NCBI GenBank assembly: GCA_025506515.1
Contig: JACCIX010001058.1
Coordinates: 62,001-126,000, forward strand
Length of the DNA stretch: 64,000 nucleotides
Direction of reading: 5' to 3'
DNA from: Flaveria trinervia
Lineage: Eukaryota; Streptophyta; Magnoliopsida; Asterales; Asteraceae
Position 1 is the stretch's first letter. The number at the start of each line of letters is the position of its first letter. The notes beneath the pieces were generated by a model. That model ran no database searches and was not told where the DNA came from. It was given only the letters and a program-made list of their open reading frames with translations. The translations under genes were made by a program, and so were the position numbers. Shown here piece after piece: positions 32,282-45,202 of this stretch.

Positions 32282-34900
32282 ATTAAACTTTTTTATTTTT
32301 AAAATAAACTCTGGAACATAACATGAATAGAATGAGAAAAAAAATGAAAGAATACAACAAAAGACAAGTGTTCAAGAGTTTTTTAATAGAATCAAATGAA
32401 AGTAAAAAAAGGATTTATTAATGATGTTTTCTCGTAACTCTCTGTTTTAATTTAAGAGGATTTAGAAAAGAAAATAACAAGATACAATTATATAACTTAC
32501 TATTTATCATTTTACCATTACAACATATTTATGAACTAAAATACATAAAGGTATATTATAAAATTAGTTTTAGTAAGCCATATATTACACGGTTTGAATA
32601 AATACATATCAAATAAAATAAAAAAGTATTATTTATAAAAAGATATTTTAAAATAAGATATAATTGAAATAACAAATACATAAGGACTATAACTAATGAA
32701 ACTATGATATTAACTTATTAATTTTTCGTTTTTAAACTTTTTTTTCAAAAAACTACGCATATTCTTTGAAAACAAATGTTTTAATATAATGTCATTTCAA
32801 AAACTTTTTTATTACGACTACAAATTTTAATTATTTTTTGTTTATATAAATTTTACAATTTAAAAACATTAACTTTAAAATATTTCCTATTTTTAACAAA
32901 AGTTTGATGTTTTATAAACATTTCTTATTTTATGAAAACTTGTTCTTTTAGCAATTATATTAATAAAATATTTTTTTATTAATTTATTAAAAAACAATTG
33001 AATCTAAAAAATAATTTAATAATATTATTAGTAATAAATGTGATTATCTATTAGAACATAGAAGCTGGAAATTTTTTTGTAAGTAGTAATGTGAGTTGAC
33101 ACATGTACATTCAAGTTACTTTGTCTTATTAAAATAATAAAAAGATTATAACTTTAATCTCTTTCTTTTAATATAGGAACACATAAAATATTTAATTTTT
33201 TCTTTTATTCGAACCTTTTAACATGAAATTACATCATATATTATTATTTCATCTGTTATTTTCTATCTCTATTTAACTTTCCATACTTTATTTTGTTTAT
33301 TAAACACAAAACGTAGCGTAAGTAAAAATTTATTTTGAAAGACTATACACATAATATTAGTTTTTGCTTAATAAATGTACACTTAATATAAAAGAGCATA
33401 CACAATTGCCTCTTAATATATAATATTTATAATTATAATATTAATAAATTGTTTGTATTACATGACTCTGTTAATGACGGTTGTTGAACAGTTATAACAG
33501 CAAATCATCTTCTTAAATATTTAATCTTATACTTATATTTTAACCAACTTTCCCTGAGGGCTTGATTATTAATAAATTATAATCCAGGGGCTATAAATTT
33601 TAAAAGTCATAAATCAAGGGGCTAAAACGACAACTGTGAAATAGTAACATATTAAGTTTGCACAACACGTTACCTAAGCCTTTAACCCCCTGATCTTCTG
33701 ACACGTGTCGTATTAATATTTCAACGGCCGCGATCACACTACTTGTCTTTCACGCCACCAACTTTCCCGCCATTTCAACGGCGGCGATTTTCTACATGAA
33801 ACTTTTATTTTTAGTATTTAAAAAATGTGAGTGTTTAGCAATAATGAGGTTTATTCGGTGTTCACAAAAATCTAGTTACACGTTTTCTAAAGAAAATATA
33901 TTTAAGATTTAATATTGTTTTATTGTTTTAAAGTTTGTATGATTGTAAAAATATTTCAAATTTAAGTGATTTAAATGAGATATATATGAAATTTATCTAC
34001 TATTTAATGATTATTTTTCTTTTGAAATTTACTACAAGAAAGAAGGTAATTTGTAAAGATAAAAAATAGTTTAAACATAACTTGGTTCCATTAATACTAC
34101 ACTTGATTAAATTTGGAAAAAACAAACATCAAATAGTGACAAAGATTCACATAAAATTTAAACTTTCTAACATTCAAAAGATTATAAAGTTTTTAAAACT
34201 TGGGTGGTTTGAGTTATTTAAAAAATATATTCAAGTGACTTCTCTGAAACAATAAATAGACCTTCCTATTTATATGTTAAAAGATAATACTGTATATATA
34301 CATGTGATGAATACCAATACCATACCGAATCGATGCTGAACCGAAAGTATAGCTCCCAAAGCACCAAAAGACAAGCATCGAATTGATACCAAAAATATTT
34401 CGATACAGGATATTCGGTACCGGCCTACTGATGTGATAACATCAACTATTATTCTTCGTAAATGTAATGCAAACTAAAATCTTTATTAAGTAATAGTTGA
34501 TTATGTAGCATGAAGAAATTTTCTTTTTACATAAGTTAATTTACAATAACACCCTCTAGTACCATACCTTTTTCTTCTAGATCTCAAGGAGTGTTTAATC
34601 AATTGATAGTCGACAATATTTGCCATTCGTACACGAGTCATAACTCCATAAAACAATAATAAGCTATATAATTATAAAAATAAAAACACAAAATATAAAA
34701 TATAAAAAATAAAAACTCTTGTTCGAGATCGAGGAGATCCAAAATAAAAAACCAATAACAAAAATAATAAAATATCATAAGTCATATCGTTTCTACTTTT
34801 TCGGGAAAACCGGTCTTCGGGTATCTAAAAAAAATTAAAAAATAATAATAATAATAATTTCGAGAGAGAGAAAATAGAAGGGGAAGTTGAGGAAATTACC
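32282..34900. other. AT-rich intergenic DNA upstream of the CCCH gene
   Basis: No genes recognised. A less AT-rich patch at 33660-33780 (ACACGTGTCGTATT, CGGCCGCGATC) stands out but fits no known site with confidence. The G-box-like CACGTG at about 33703 is 1.6 kb before the start codon, too far and too isolated to assign. Confidence 0.4.
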
Positions 34901-35326
34901 CAAATGGAAAAAGGTGCAGAAGATAGATAGAATAGAAGAATATTTTGGTCAGATTTTATCATTCATCACATTCATCTCAATGGATCATTCATAAATTTCC
35001 TTAGGGTTTCAGATTCCCTTTGATTTTCATCCCAATTCACCTTCAAACACCCCTTGATCATCATCAACAACCATCAATTACCAATTTGTACCGTCTATCA
35101 CCGCTGAAATCCGTCTCAATCATCGGATTTTCGCATACCCATTTTCGATTTTGGTTTAATTTTATGTGGGTTTGATCGGAAACGAAGTCTTGAACGTCGA
35201 TTTGGGGTGGTTGGTTTGATTTGAGAAGAACAGGGGACGATCATTAGAGGACACTGTGGGAGCAATTTGTTTATATAAATTGTGAATTTTGAATCCTTTT
35301 TTGTTTGTGATAATAATATTATTGGT
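34901..35326 (+). promoter_or_regulatory. Probable 5' UTR and promoter-proximal region of the CCCH gene
   Basis: From about 34960 the DNA becomes less AT-rich and CT/CA-rich (CATTCATCACATTCATCTC, AACACCCCTTGATC), as plant leaders do. A GAGAGAGAGA tract lies at about 34863. The transcription start and TATA box cannot be fixed. Confidence 0.4.
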
Positions 35327-38300
35327 ATGCCGGATAATCGGCGTGTTCAGAGGAATGGTAGTGTTGCCGATTCGTCTTCTGATTCGTCTGTTGATAACAT
35401 TGAAGGTATAATTGTTGATAATTAGTTATGTTTTGGGGTTTAATTAGCGTTAATTCTGTTGGTGTTTGATTGATGCTTGATTTTGAAGCAGTTTAGAAGA
35501 ATGTGATCACCTTCATTTGATCAATTTCTGTATCTATCTGATGTTACTCTGTTACAGTTTGATTCATTTGTTGTAAATTTCCCTAATTTTGTTCTGTTAC
35601 AGTAATTTGATTATTATTATCTGTCACCTACTGTTGAAATTGTGTGATTTGTTGGTGTTTGTTATTTGAATTTTGATTAAAGTTTTGGATTTTAGAAGCT
35701 GTAAGGCGGTTGAGGATTCAGACGGATGGTAAAGAAGACGGGACTGCTGCGGGTAGTTATCCGGATAGACCGAGTGAACCCGATTGTATATTTTATATAA
35801 GGACTGGCATGTGTGGTTATGGAAGTAATTGTAGGTTTAATCATCCAACCCACATTGGGCAGGTAAGGATAAGAACCATCTTCTGTAATCAATTTGTTTT
35901 TCTTAATGATCAATGGTTTTATACTTGAGCAATCAGTAAACTACTGATTATATTGTGACCAAAAAGTCGATCAAACGAGTGACAAAAACATCATTTGTGC
36001 GCTGTTGTTGAATATTTTTGTTAAATGATTTGTGGGTGTCTTTTAGCCTAATTGAATGGATTAAAGGCTCATTGTTCTTTGTGTGCATAATGTTTGTCAA
36101 TTATTGCTTTGTAGGCCAATCAGCATGGAGGTGAGCTTCCAGAAAGAGTTGGAGAGCCAGACTGTGTAGTAAGTCTCTTGATGCTTGCTATATCTTTTGT
36201 GTGAATAACTTATAACTATTGATATGCCTCGAGTTTAAAATTGAACCAAAAATGCTTGGGCGTTGGTAGTTACATTTGATAGCAGTTATACTGATGTTCA
36301 ATAATCATATTTAAGTTAACATAACTTGCATAGTTGCATGTAGTTGAATGTGATGAAATTATTGATGCTATGTTTATGATACTTGAACCTTGAGTTCCAT
36401 TGATCATTTATTGAGTTCTTTGATTCAAATGAAAAAAGAAATAAGAAACAAAAGGAGAAAGACATTAAAAAGATGAGTCTCTTAGGCTTATTTAGCATTC
36501 CGTTTACCTTACATCCTAAAATGGTTTAATTTAGTTGAATCAATTATTATTTTCTGGAGTACATGACCATATTGTTGCTGAGAAACTAGCAAGTTTTAAA
36601 TGATTAACAAACGCACTAACACACAGACGAGGAACAATAGTTTTTCATTTGCATTTTCTATTCTGTTTTTATTCTTTAACTTCATAGAAAATTTCGTTCC
36701 TTCTGTCTCTGTGCTTAATATGTTTGGACTTGAAGAACACGCATATCTCTGATCCTAAAGCTGATTTATCGTCAAAACTCACTTTTGCTTGCAAGATTCT
36801 CCAATATCTGATAGGTTTTTACAATAAAAAGCAGAAAATTACAACCATATACCAGTTTTGCCAAAGTGATACACAGTTATCACTTTTTCAGCACACCCAA
36901 AACCTGCATAACTCCTAAGTAGAAAAGGATACACACCAAGAGAGTTTAACTATTGTTAAGACATGTCTTATGATCGGAAAGCATTCAAAATGAACTTTTT
37001 ATCACTTTCAGTATTTTCTAAAGACGGGCAATTGCAAATATGGATCAACCTGCAAATACAATCATCCTCATGATAGGCGTGGGGCTGGACCACTTATGTT
37101 GAACATGGTCGGGCTACCTATCCGACAGGTATTCGTCTTAAATCCCAATTTCAAATAGTGCTTTAGTGATGCTAATAAGTCAAAGTTTTAGGAAGAGAAG
37201 GCATGTCCACATTACATACGAACCGGATCATGTAAATTTGGAGTTTCATGCAAGTTCCATCATCCACAGCCATCAGTGGATGGAGGAAGTGTACCATATG
37301 CATCGACACTTGTACCTTCGTCTGGTATTTCTGCATGGTCATTACCTAGACCAACATATGTTTCTGATCCTCAAACTTACCTACCGGTTATTCTTCCTCC
37401 TTCACAAGGCATTGGCCCAGCACAAGGTTGGAGCACTTACATGGTAAGTATATACTTGTATATTTAACATTCTTCTATTTTCTATTAGCACAAACAACTA
37501 TGTAAAGTCTGTCCTCGGGTTTTCTAATAAGGAGGTGCTTGGATGTGTGTTTTGAAAGTGATTATGTGACGTTGAATATTCCAAATCACATAATCAGTTG
37601 TGAAAGCAGTTTCTAGGAAATTTTGTATGGATGTGATTAATGTTTGAAGTTTTAGTAGTATATGTAATGAAATTATATGTTGTTAGACAAAATTTAATTA
37701 TCTAAGAAATTAATAGCTAGAATGACCAAAAGTTGTTCTAAAACACAATCTCAATACTCCCTTAATAACTTGAGTGGTTGGCGGTAAAGCTTATGGCTTG
37801 CTATTCACTTGGTTTCTTTAGTTCATCGTTAATGTTTCTGTTTTAACGATGAACATGAAGGATATGTTTCTGTTTTAACGATGAACATAAAGGATTTTCA
37901 AGATTCTTTTCACTATTTAATATCTAAATATGTTCTTGTTTGCTGTCATACTTCAAACTGCTTTGTTTTGGCAATAACTAAGCATGGAGCGGTCAATAGT
38001 TATTTTGGATTTCTTTAGCATCTAAAAATGTTTTTATTTGCTGTCATACTTCAAATTGCTTTATTTGACAATAACTAAGCATGGAGCGGTCGATAATTAA
38101 TTTGTATTTCCTTTAAATATCTAAAAATGTTTTTTTCTTGCTGTCATACTTCACATTGTGTTATTTTAACTATAACAAAGCATGGAGCAGTCAACAGTTA
38201 TAGATTACCAAGGTTCAGAACTCTTGATGTTTTAATACTTCTTTTAGCATTATAATGAATGGTTCCATAGTTATAATATGTAGTGGTGTTCTTTTCTCAG

Positions 38301-39433
38301 GGAAGTTTGAGCCCTGTAACCTCGGCCAGCTTCTTTGGTGGTTCGGCCTCTATTGACCAGTCCTATACTTTAGCATCTGCTTCTAATCTGCCTGAGCGAC
38401 CTGGTGAACCCGAATGTCGTTATTTCATGAACACTGGAGACTGCAAATATGGATCAGACTGCAAGTACCACCATCCAAAAGAGAAGACTGCTCAAATGGC
38501 CGCTAGTTCTATGGGCCCACTCGGCCTCCCTCTGAGACCGGTAAGTTACAATAAGTAGAAGGTGCAGAGGAAGTTCATTTAAGAACCACAAAAAATGTGA
38601 ACAAACAAAACGATTTTAGCCCTTGGATCAGAAAAGGAATACATGTTCAAATGTGAAGAAATCCCTGTGACATGTGTCATCCTTTCACATGTGAACAGAC
38701 TAAATCTAAGGGCCGAGAAGTGTTCTTTTACTCAAAAGTTTTTTGTGGTTCACAAATGAATCTACCCCCACATGGTTGCTAGTTAAAAGGGGGACAGGGC
38801 AAATGGACCAATCATGTTAAATGTGTTGAAAGTTGACCAAAGTCTACTTTTATACATATGTTCAAAATTGTTTTTATTCAAAGATTTAGATTGTTATCCT
38901 AACAGTATGTCTTTTTAATCAAGACATTAGTTATCCTTTAAAAAGTTCAAAAAATGGACAAAAAAGCCTTCGTGGTCAACATACTTAGCCCAGCACATAC
39001 TAAAAAGACTGTTTGGCCCCCGTCTGACCCATTCATTTTACCACCTCTAGTGCAGTAATGCTTATTTAGTATTTACCATAACCTTCACACTATGGGGTTG
39101 AAAATGCAGGGTCACCCGGTGTGTTCATATTATAGTCTTTATGGAATCTGCAAGTTCGGGCCTACTTGTAAATATGATCACCCTTTGATGGGATATTCAT
39201 ACAACTACGGCATGAGTCTGCCTAGCATGCCGATCATTGATCCATCTATGTTCCCGTATGGTGGGGCACACCATTCTTCTGTGTTGTCCCCTTCAAAATC
39301 ATCGAAAAACATAAGTGGTGCTAAAACACCAGGAGGAGATTCACATTCGCGTTCCCCTTCACCTCGTCACGAAAATGAACCTGAACATGAACATGAAAAC
39401 GGAGCCTCCCCTTCACATTTAGAATCAAACTGA
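35327..39433 (+). CDS. CCCH zinc-finger protein with five fingers (plant ZFN type)
   Basis: Seven exons: 35327-35405, 35696-35862, 36115-36168, 37012-37128, 37192-37443, 38301-38540, 39110-39433. All junctions are GT-AG and the frame is continuous, giving 410 residues from MPDNRRVQ to a TGA. Five C-x8-C-x5-C-x3-H fingers lie at residues 57-76, 99-118, 144-163, 262-281 and 308-327. They form a group of three, an approximately 100-residue Ser/Pro-rich spacer, and a group of two, followed by a Ser/Arg and Glu/His-rich tail. This is the layout of the plant ZFN family (Arabidopsis C3H3/ZFN1 group), which binds RNA or DNA in the nucleus. The N-terminus and length seem closest to AtC3H3, from memory. 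Exon 3 is only 54 nt. Intron 4 is 63 nt, near the lower limit for plants. No stops or missing ligands, so it is probably functional. Confidence 0.93.
37831..37894. repeat. Tandem duplication in intron 5 of the CCCH gene
   Basis: Two copies of a unit of about 32 bp from TGTTTCTGTTTTAACGATG to AAGGAT. Confidence 0.8.
37921..38206. repeat. Three tandem copies of a 99-bp unit in intron 5
   Basis: Units start TATCTAAA..ATGTT at about 37921, 38020 and 38119. Each contains GCTGTCATACTTC and AAGCATGGAGC. They lie wholly in the intron, 94 bp before the acceptor at 38300, so they do not change the protein. Confidence 0.85.
38568..38765. mobile_element. MITE-like inverted-repeat insert in intron 6 of the CCCH gene
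   Basis: The left end AGTTCATTTAAGAACCACAAA and the reversed right end GATTCATTTGTGAACCACAAA are inverted copies about 150 bp apart. The inner words TTTTAGCCCTTGGATC and AAATCTAAGGGCC also mirror. No target duplication was identified, and the edges are approximate. Confidence 0.6.
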
Positions 39434-39496
39434 TTTTATGTCATTTAATGATATTTTTGAGAGATGAATTTGAGGAGGATTTTGTTTTTGGCCCTG

Positions 39497-39502
39497 AATA
39501 AA
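39497..39502 (+). terminator. Polyadenylation signal candidate of the CCCH gene
   Basis: AATAAA lies 64 bp after the stop codon, followed by T-rich DNA. Plant signals are loose, so other sites are possible. Confidence 0.5.
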
Positions 39503-40210
39503 TGCAGGTGTGGAAAAATATTTAAACTCTTACCGCTATGAATTCATGTTATGTGTTATGTTACTACGAATTATTTTTCTATTTTTTATAACTGGTGATG
39601 ACATTTATTCTTCATGATATGTTATTTCATACCTTATAAAGTTGTTGGAAACTCTGTTTTAAGACACTTTGGATGTATCATGTTATGCTTTGGGAATTTG
39701 TTTGTACAAATATTTTGTACCTGTTCTTTAGTTATTGCATCTTAAACAGTTTAAACCCATTTCTGATGTAGTTACAAATGCGAGAGAATACTCTTGTTTT
39801 TACACAGTAATTATAATTGTCAATGATAAGTACTAAGAATTATAGTTGACACTTGTTTTGTGAAATAAACATATAATATTTTGACCAGCCCTAACATTAG
39901 AAATAAACTGAATTTAAGGATCAAAGATAGGATTGTGATGGTTAGATTATTTTTATGGATTGATATATTCAATGATTAATATAGTTTAGATTATTTAAAT
40001 ACAATTTTTCCTAAATAAATAGATAACTAGTTTTAAGTAATGTTTTGATAACCATAAGAAACAAATTGAGATTTTTTTAGTTATAGGTATACGTTATGGG
40101 TTGATTAGTTGTTTTAACAAATGACAGTGTATCAAGTAAAAAGTACATGTTGGATAAAATATGAATATGTGTACGGCAACCATAAAGATTGTTAGAAAGA
40201 TAAAGTGTAA
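39503..40210. other. 3' flank of the CCCH gene, AT-rich
   Basis: Includes the probable 3' UTR. No genes recognised. Confidence 0.5.
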
Positions 40211-40500
40211 GAGCATTCACATATCGTTTTCTATTTTTATATGAGTAAGTTTCTTATATTATAAGGGATGGTTGCGAGTGGTTATGAGTGAAAAAAAAAT
40301 TTATGAAGCTTGTACCGTGTTTGAGAATCACGGTACAACCTCTATAGTTTTTTTAATATTTTTGAAAATGGTTATAAGTGAATAAGAGAGAAAATGTAAT
40401 AATAAAAGTATGAAAAATATTATTTAACTGAAAATGAGAAAAAAAAATAAATGTTTTTTAATATACTTATATGAATGAAGATGGAGGATTGTGAATGCTC
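40211..40500. mobile_element. MITE-like element, 290 bp
   Basis: Ends GAGCATTCACA and TGTGAATGCTC are perfect inverted repeats of 11 bp. Inside is a repeated TGGTTGCGAGTGGTTATGAGTGA text. The flanks TAA and GTA do not match cleanly, so the superfamily (Harbinger-like is my guess) is open. Confidence 0.65.
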
Positions 40501-41008
40501 GTAGAGTCGTTATGGCACCATGGAGCATAATCAATTTTAACCATTAGGCTTGCATGTCTACTTATTATAAAGATGAAAAAAACCAAGTTCGAACATGACC
40601 CGGACCTGGGTACGAGTAGGACCTGGTGGGGGGTATACCCGGTTTGTACCTGAAAAAACTCGTAGGGTTGGAACCGAGTTTAGATGTAGGAATGCTTTCC
40701 GAACCCGACCCGATTGTACCCGTTTTTTTAATTGTTTTTTGATTTTTTTAAAAAGCCGCTTTTAACGATTATATAGTTATTGTGTATAACTTTTGACCTT
40801 TTTTTTGTATTTTAGCCCCATAAGTTAGTATAAATAGATATAGGTTGATATGGTTAAGTACCCAAGACTCAAACGCAAAAATACTCTCGTTTTACACTTT
40901 CGCTCTCTCCTTTTACACTTTCACTCTCTTAAATCTTGATATTACTCACTCATGGTCAAGGTTCATCCAATGCTCCAACCGTCATTTGTGTTGTACACAA
41001 TTGTAACA

Positions 41009-41371
41009 TGGATGTTTGGTGTAATTAAGATTTCGTTGAGTTGAATGACGGGTTTATAAAAGCTCATTGCAAGTTTTATGGAGCTTTGCTTGCTAAAGAC
41101 TCAATCATGAATTTAATCAAACACATTAGCAAGTAGTTTTGTAAGTTGTTAAAAAGTAATCCGGATTCACTATAAACACAATTGGATGGAGACGGTGTAA
41201 TATTTAATTATGACGTTAATATAGTTCGAGATCGAATGACGAAGTTCGTTATTCAAAAAGCTTTGCCTTATAGTCACTTCGACAGTTCTCGATTGACCAG
41301 CTTGATTCAAGAGACGCTTTAACCACGTTACACCATGTACGTTATACTACACTCGGATGTTATTGTTTAAA
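41009..41371 (+). pseudogene. hAT transposase fragment
   Basis: A frame with several stops (TAA, TAG) reads DFVELNDG, AHCKFYGALL, NYDVNIVRDRMTKF, VIQKALPYSHFD and SSRLTSLIQETL. The second half is characteristic of plant hAT transposases just after the BED zinc finger. The finger itself is damaged: the second Cys of the CxxC pair reads as Tyr. The rest of the gene is absent. C-to-T changes could explain several of the stops. Confidence 0.75.
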
Positions 41372-41675
41372 ATTGTGAAAACAAGCAAAATATGTTTTAA
41401 TTGTATTATTTAAATATTTAAATACCGGTATAAATGATATGGTTTAAATTATACATATTATATACGAATAAATGATATGGTTTAAATAATAATACATATT
41501 AAATATCGTGTTTTTACTTATATTTGGCTCATATAAATACTTTATATGTTTCAGTTAATCATGAACTTAAAAATATATATATTTTTTAAATAGAATTTAA
41601 GGTCGCATGCAAAAGTTATGAGCTTTTAAATTATTTTGGCCTGACGAGTAAAACTATAAACATAATAATATATAA

Positions 41676-41676
<1 letters not shown>

Positions 41677-41707
<31 letters not shown>

Positions 41708-41826
41708 TATGATCACTATTATCATTACTATTATCATTACTATTATCACTATCTTTATCATTACTATTATCACTATCTTTATCATTACTATTATCATTAA
41801 TTTTATCATTATTATTATTATTATTA
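41677..41826. repeat. TTA / ATTATC microsatellite
   Basis: Triplet TTA and hexamer-like ACTATTATC repeats occupy about 150 bp and end exactly where the MULE begins. The MULE probably inserted into this tract, since TTA repeats resume on its right side at 48298. Confidence 0.9.
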
Positions 41827-41910
41827 GGGTTCTAATAAAGGGACACCCTCTTTTATAAATCGACACCCACCTATACGTCGCGTATGGGTTCATACGCGAC
41901 ATATAGTTCT
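41827..41910 (+). repeat. Left terminal inverted repeat of MULE copy 1
   Basis: Pairs with 48212-48297. Blocks in order are GGGTT, GACACCC, ATAAATCGACACCC, and ATACGTCGCGTATGGG followed by TCATACGCG. The palindrome word is thus part of the terminal repeat itself. Confidence 0.85.
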
Positions 41911-41956
41911 CCCACATAAATGCCAAACATTCCACGTCACATCAGATACTGTCGTG

Positions 41957-42313
41957 GAGACTATACGCTGCGTATAGGCCCATACGTCGCATATAGGCTT
42001 TTCAGATGACAAAACTGGTGAAGTCAAATCAGTCATTCAGCGGGACTATACGCCGCGTATGGGCCCATACGCTGCGTATAGGCCTGGGTCGTATGGGTGT
42101 GGGACGTATCTCCACCGACACCTATACGACACATATGGGTCCATACGCATCGTATAGGTGTCGTGGAGATACGTCCCACACCCATACGACCCAGGCCTAT
42201 ACACAGCGTATGAGCCCATACGCGGCGTATAGGCCCGTTGAATGACAGATTTGACCGCCAGTTATGTAATCTGAAAAGTCTAGCGGCGTATGGACCTATA
42301 CGCGGTGTATAAG
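41957..42313. repeat. Giant inverted repeat with nested ATACG palindromes
   Basis: About 180-bp arms are centred at about 42140 (ATGGGTCCAT). The inner 105 bp of each arm are nearly identical when reversed, with roughly ten differences by hand. Outer blocks still pair (CTTTTCAGAT..ACTGG..GTCAAATC..GTCATTC on the left with its inverse at 42244-42283). The arms hold about twenty ATACG/CGTAT half-sites. Transcribed, it would form a very long hairpin. Confidence 0.85.
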
Positions 42314-42891
42314 CTTTATTTCGAATTATTTTGACGTGACTTAAGATTCGTTTCGTTGATATATAAACACATCGAATATCAAACGAATGCGCTCATATTT
42401 CGTATCTTACGAATGAAACGTTTGATACTTTCAGTAATTGATAGTAATCATAACGTTTAATCTTAATAGGAGGAAATTAGCGTTATGTGGTTCGACATTT
42501 TCTTCAGTCACATAATTACTCAGTAAACATTTGATTCTTATTTCATTAAGTATTTGTATACATATATACATATATTTGAATTGCATACTTAAAAATCATT
42601 TCAACTAACTCAGGTTCCATCGATGCTAGTTAGTTACGATAAACTTAAATAATTTTCAAGCTTTTTTATCATAACCGACTAGTATCGTGGAACCCGAGTT
42701 AGTTGAAATGATTATTAAGTAATCAAGACATTTATGTGTATGTAAGTATGTATATAAAAGAAATAAGAGTTATAGTTTTAGAGAAAATTTATTTTGAAGA
42801 AATAGTTAAACCACAAAACCCTATTTTTGTTAAAAATATCTCATTTGTTTTATAGGGCTGCCACGGAACGTATAACACGATTGAATTTGAA

Positions 42892-44172
42892 GTGACCCAA
42901 GATTCTTCATTCGTTATGCCGTTTTGGGATGATAATTATTCGTTTGGTGAATATTTAAGCGTTTCGTACGTGACAGATATTAATCAAGATGATTCGTACA
43001 TTCAATCTGCTTACAAAAAACGATTGCCAGATTTAAACCAATCTTATGTTCCCGATGATGAGTTCGAGCTTTGCCGAGAATCAAGTTACGACCCGCAACA
43101 AAGTAATATAAACTATCTCCCGAGTGATGAAAATCAGAACATGAAAGTATCGTTTGAAACATCTCAAGATTTTTTATCACTCGATGAGCTAGTCTGTTGG
43201 GTTGTTAATAGGAGATGTGATAATGGCTACGTTATTATTACACAAAGATCAAAGAAAAAAGAAGGTCAAGTTGTAAAGGTGTGGCTTATCTGTGATCGTG
43301 GTGGTGAACACAAAAGTAAAGCAACAATTAGACGATCTCGTAGTAAAAAAATCGGATGTCCTTTTAAATTAGTGTGGATATACGACAACAAACGTCGTTC
43401 GTGGAAATTAGAGGTGAGAAATGACGAACATAACCATGATCCCGCTCAACATATGGAATGACACCCATTTGTAAGAAGGTTTTCTCAAAACGAATACAAT
43501 TTGGTAGAACAACTTACTGATTTGAACATGTAGCCTCGTTGCATCTTATCAGCTTTAAAAAAGTAAAATCCAAAGAACGCATCCATAACTAGAGACATAT
43601 ACAATGCTCAATATAAGATAAGAAGTGAAAAAAAAGTCGGTGAAACACCAATGCAAGTTTTAGAAAACCTTTTATCTTCTAAAAGGTACGTTTATTACAC
43701 TCGGAAAGATCCCAATACAAATACGGTTGAAGATATTTTTTTGTCATCAAAATCATACGACATTTGGCGTGCATTCCCGCACGTGCTGATGATAGACGCG
43801 ACATATAAAACAAACATGTACAAACTTCCGTTTGTTCAGATTGTTGGTGTGACCTCGACACACAAGACATTTTGTGTTGCTCATGCATTTATTAGTAAAG
43901 AACAAGAAGATAATTTTGAGTGGGTGCTTAATAGATTAAAAGATACGTTAAACAGGTGTATGGAGCCGCGAGTCATAATAACAGATAGAGATCTTGCTTT
44001 AATGAACGCATGTGTTAAAGTATTTCCGAATGCTTCGAAGTATTTATGCAGATGGCATATTAACGAAAATATCGCGAAACACTGTAAAGCAAGTTTTGTG
44101 AAAGATGACTGGCGAAAGTTTAAATATGTATGGGCATGTTTGTGTGAGTCTCCCACGCCGGAGATTTACTAG
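42892..44172 (+). pseudogene. MULE transposase with FAR1-type DNA-binding domain
   Basis: Pieces 42892-43461 and 43651-44172 are one frame interrupted by TGA, TAG and TAA at 43459-43567. Residues 90-185 form a FAR1-type zinc-finger domain (CWVVNRRCDNGYV, IGCPFKLVW, NDEHNHDP). The DDE-type core follows: MIDATYKTNMYKLP with the first catalytic Asp, ITDRDLALMNA with the second, then the CRWHINENI motif of MULE transposases. The protein would bind the element ends and cut them. No ATG precedes the domain in frame before MPFWDD at 42916. A splice acceptor (TTTATAG, 42856) suggests an upstream exon. Confidence 0.88.
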
Positions 44173-44963
44173 TATAACTATAACCTTCTTTACGAACGAC
44201 TAGTTGAAGTGAATCGAGAAAGTAAGTTTTTCATTACATACGTACATACAATACTGTTAAATATAACACTTAATTTAATTTTGTTTTTAATATATTTTCA
44301 GAAGTATTGTCATATATAAACAAAAACTGGTTAGAAAGTTACAAGAAAATGTTTGTATCAGCATGGACTAACTCAAACCGCAATTTTGGCCAACACACAA
44401 CAAACAGAGTGGAGAGTCGGCATGCAAATTTAAATAGATATCTTATATCAAAAAATAGCTCACTGGATAGACTTGTGGAGTTTGTAGATCAATTGGTAAA
44501 CGCACAAGAGGTAAATTTAAAAGAAAGTTTTGAGACAAGCAAAATTAAAATTATGAATCATCATAATCTCCCGTTGTTTGATTACTAACGAGGCAAAGTT
44601 TCACACAAAGCTCTTGATTTATTAGTTGCCGAAAACACTAAATTGCATGTGATGTGCTCAGCAAATACAACGTGTGGTTGTCAACTTTTCACTAGCTGTG
44701 GGTTGCCTTGTGCTTGTCAGCTAGAAAAATATGAATATTCTGGTAATAATCGTTTCATATTTATCATTTTTCAGTTACAGTAATGATTTTATATTAATTT
44801 ATAATTTATAATGTAGACACTAAAATTCCATTGGATGCAATTGACGTATTTTGGACGAAGCTTGATAAAATTAAACCATCATTTATGGTGCATGAAGAAG
44901 TTGATGTTGAAAAAGAGATGGAATGCGTGAAACAACAAATAATGACACAACCCGCGCTGTAAA
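44173..44963 (+). pseudogene. MULE transposase C-terminal part with SWIM-like zinc motif
   Basis: After an in-frame TAG at 44170 the frame goes on to about 44222. It then appears spliced over a 79-bp intron (GTAAGT at 44223, TTTTCAG to 44301) into WLESYKKMFVSAWTNS and TTNRVESRHANLNRYL. The latter is the Glu-containing helix that follows the catalytic core. After a TAA at 44588 comes TTCGCQLFTSCGLPCACQL, a C-x-C..C-x-C motif like the SWIM finger of MULE/FAR1 proteins, with Cys at the usual His position. A second small intron (about 44743-44817) precedes IPLDAIDVFWTKLD. Confidence 0.75.
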
Positions 44964-45202
44964 ATTTAGTTTGGTGGAAAAAATAAAAAAATTATGTATC
45001 CATGGAAAAATAACAAAAAAATACGCCTGTTATTCAAACAAATATTCGCGGTCGGCTAACGTTAAAGGTTCAACAACAAAAGCAAGACATTCAGCATAGT
45101 ACGTGTGACATACCAAGACATAGCTCATTTACCGAAAGAACAACTTCAGCGGTAAAGTCTCAGAAGCCCGTCATACAACGTAGTCGTTCCACATCTTCTA
45201 AG

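Noticed and set aside
41654..41935. Ile-rich ORF of 93 codons
   Set aside because: Translation of the TTA/ATTATC microsatellite.
42006..42245. ORF of 79 codons in the hairpin
   Set aside because: It is a reading of the ATACG palindromes (THTT, RMSPYAAYR) and not a gene.
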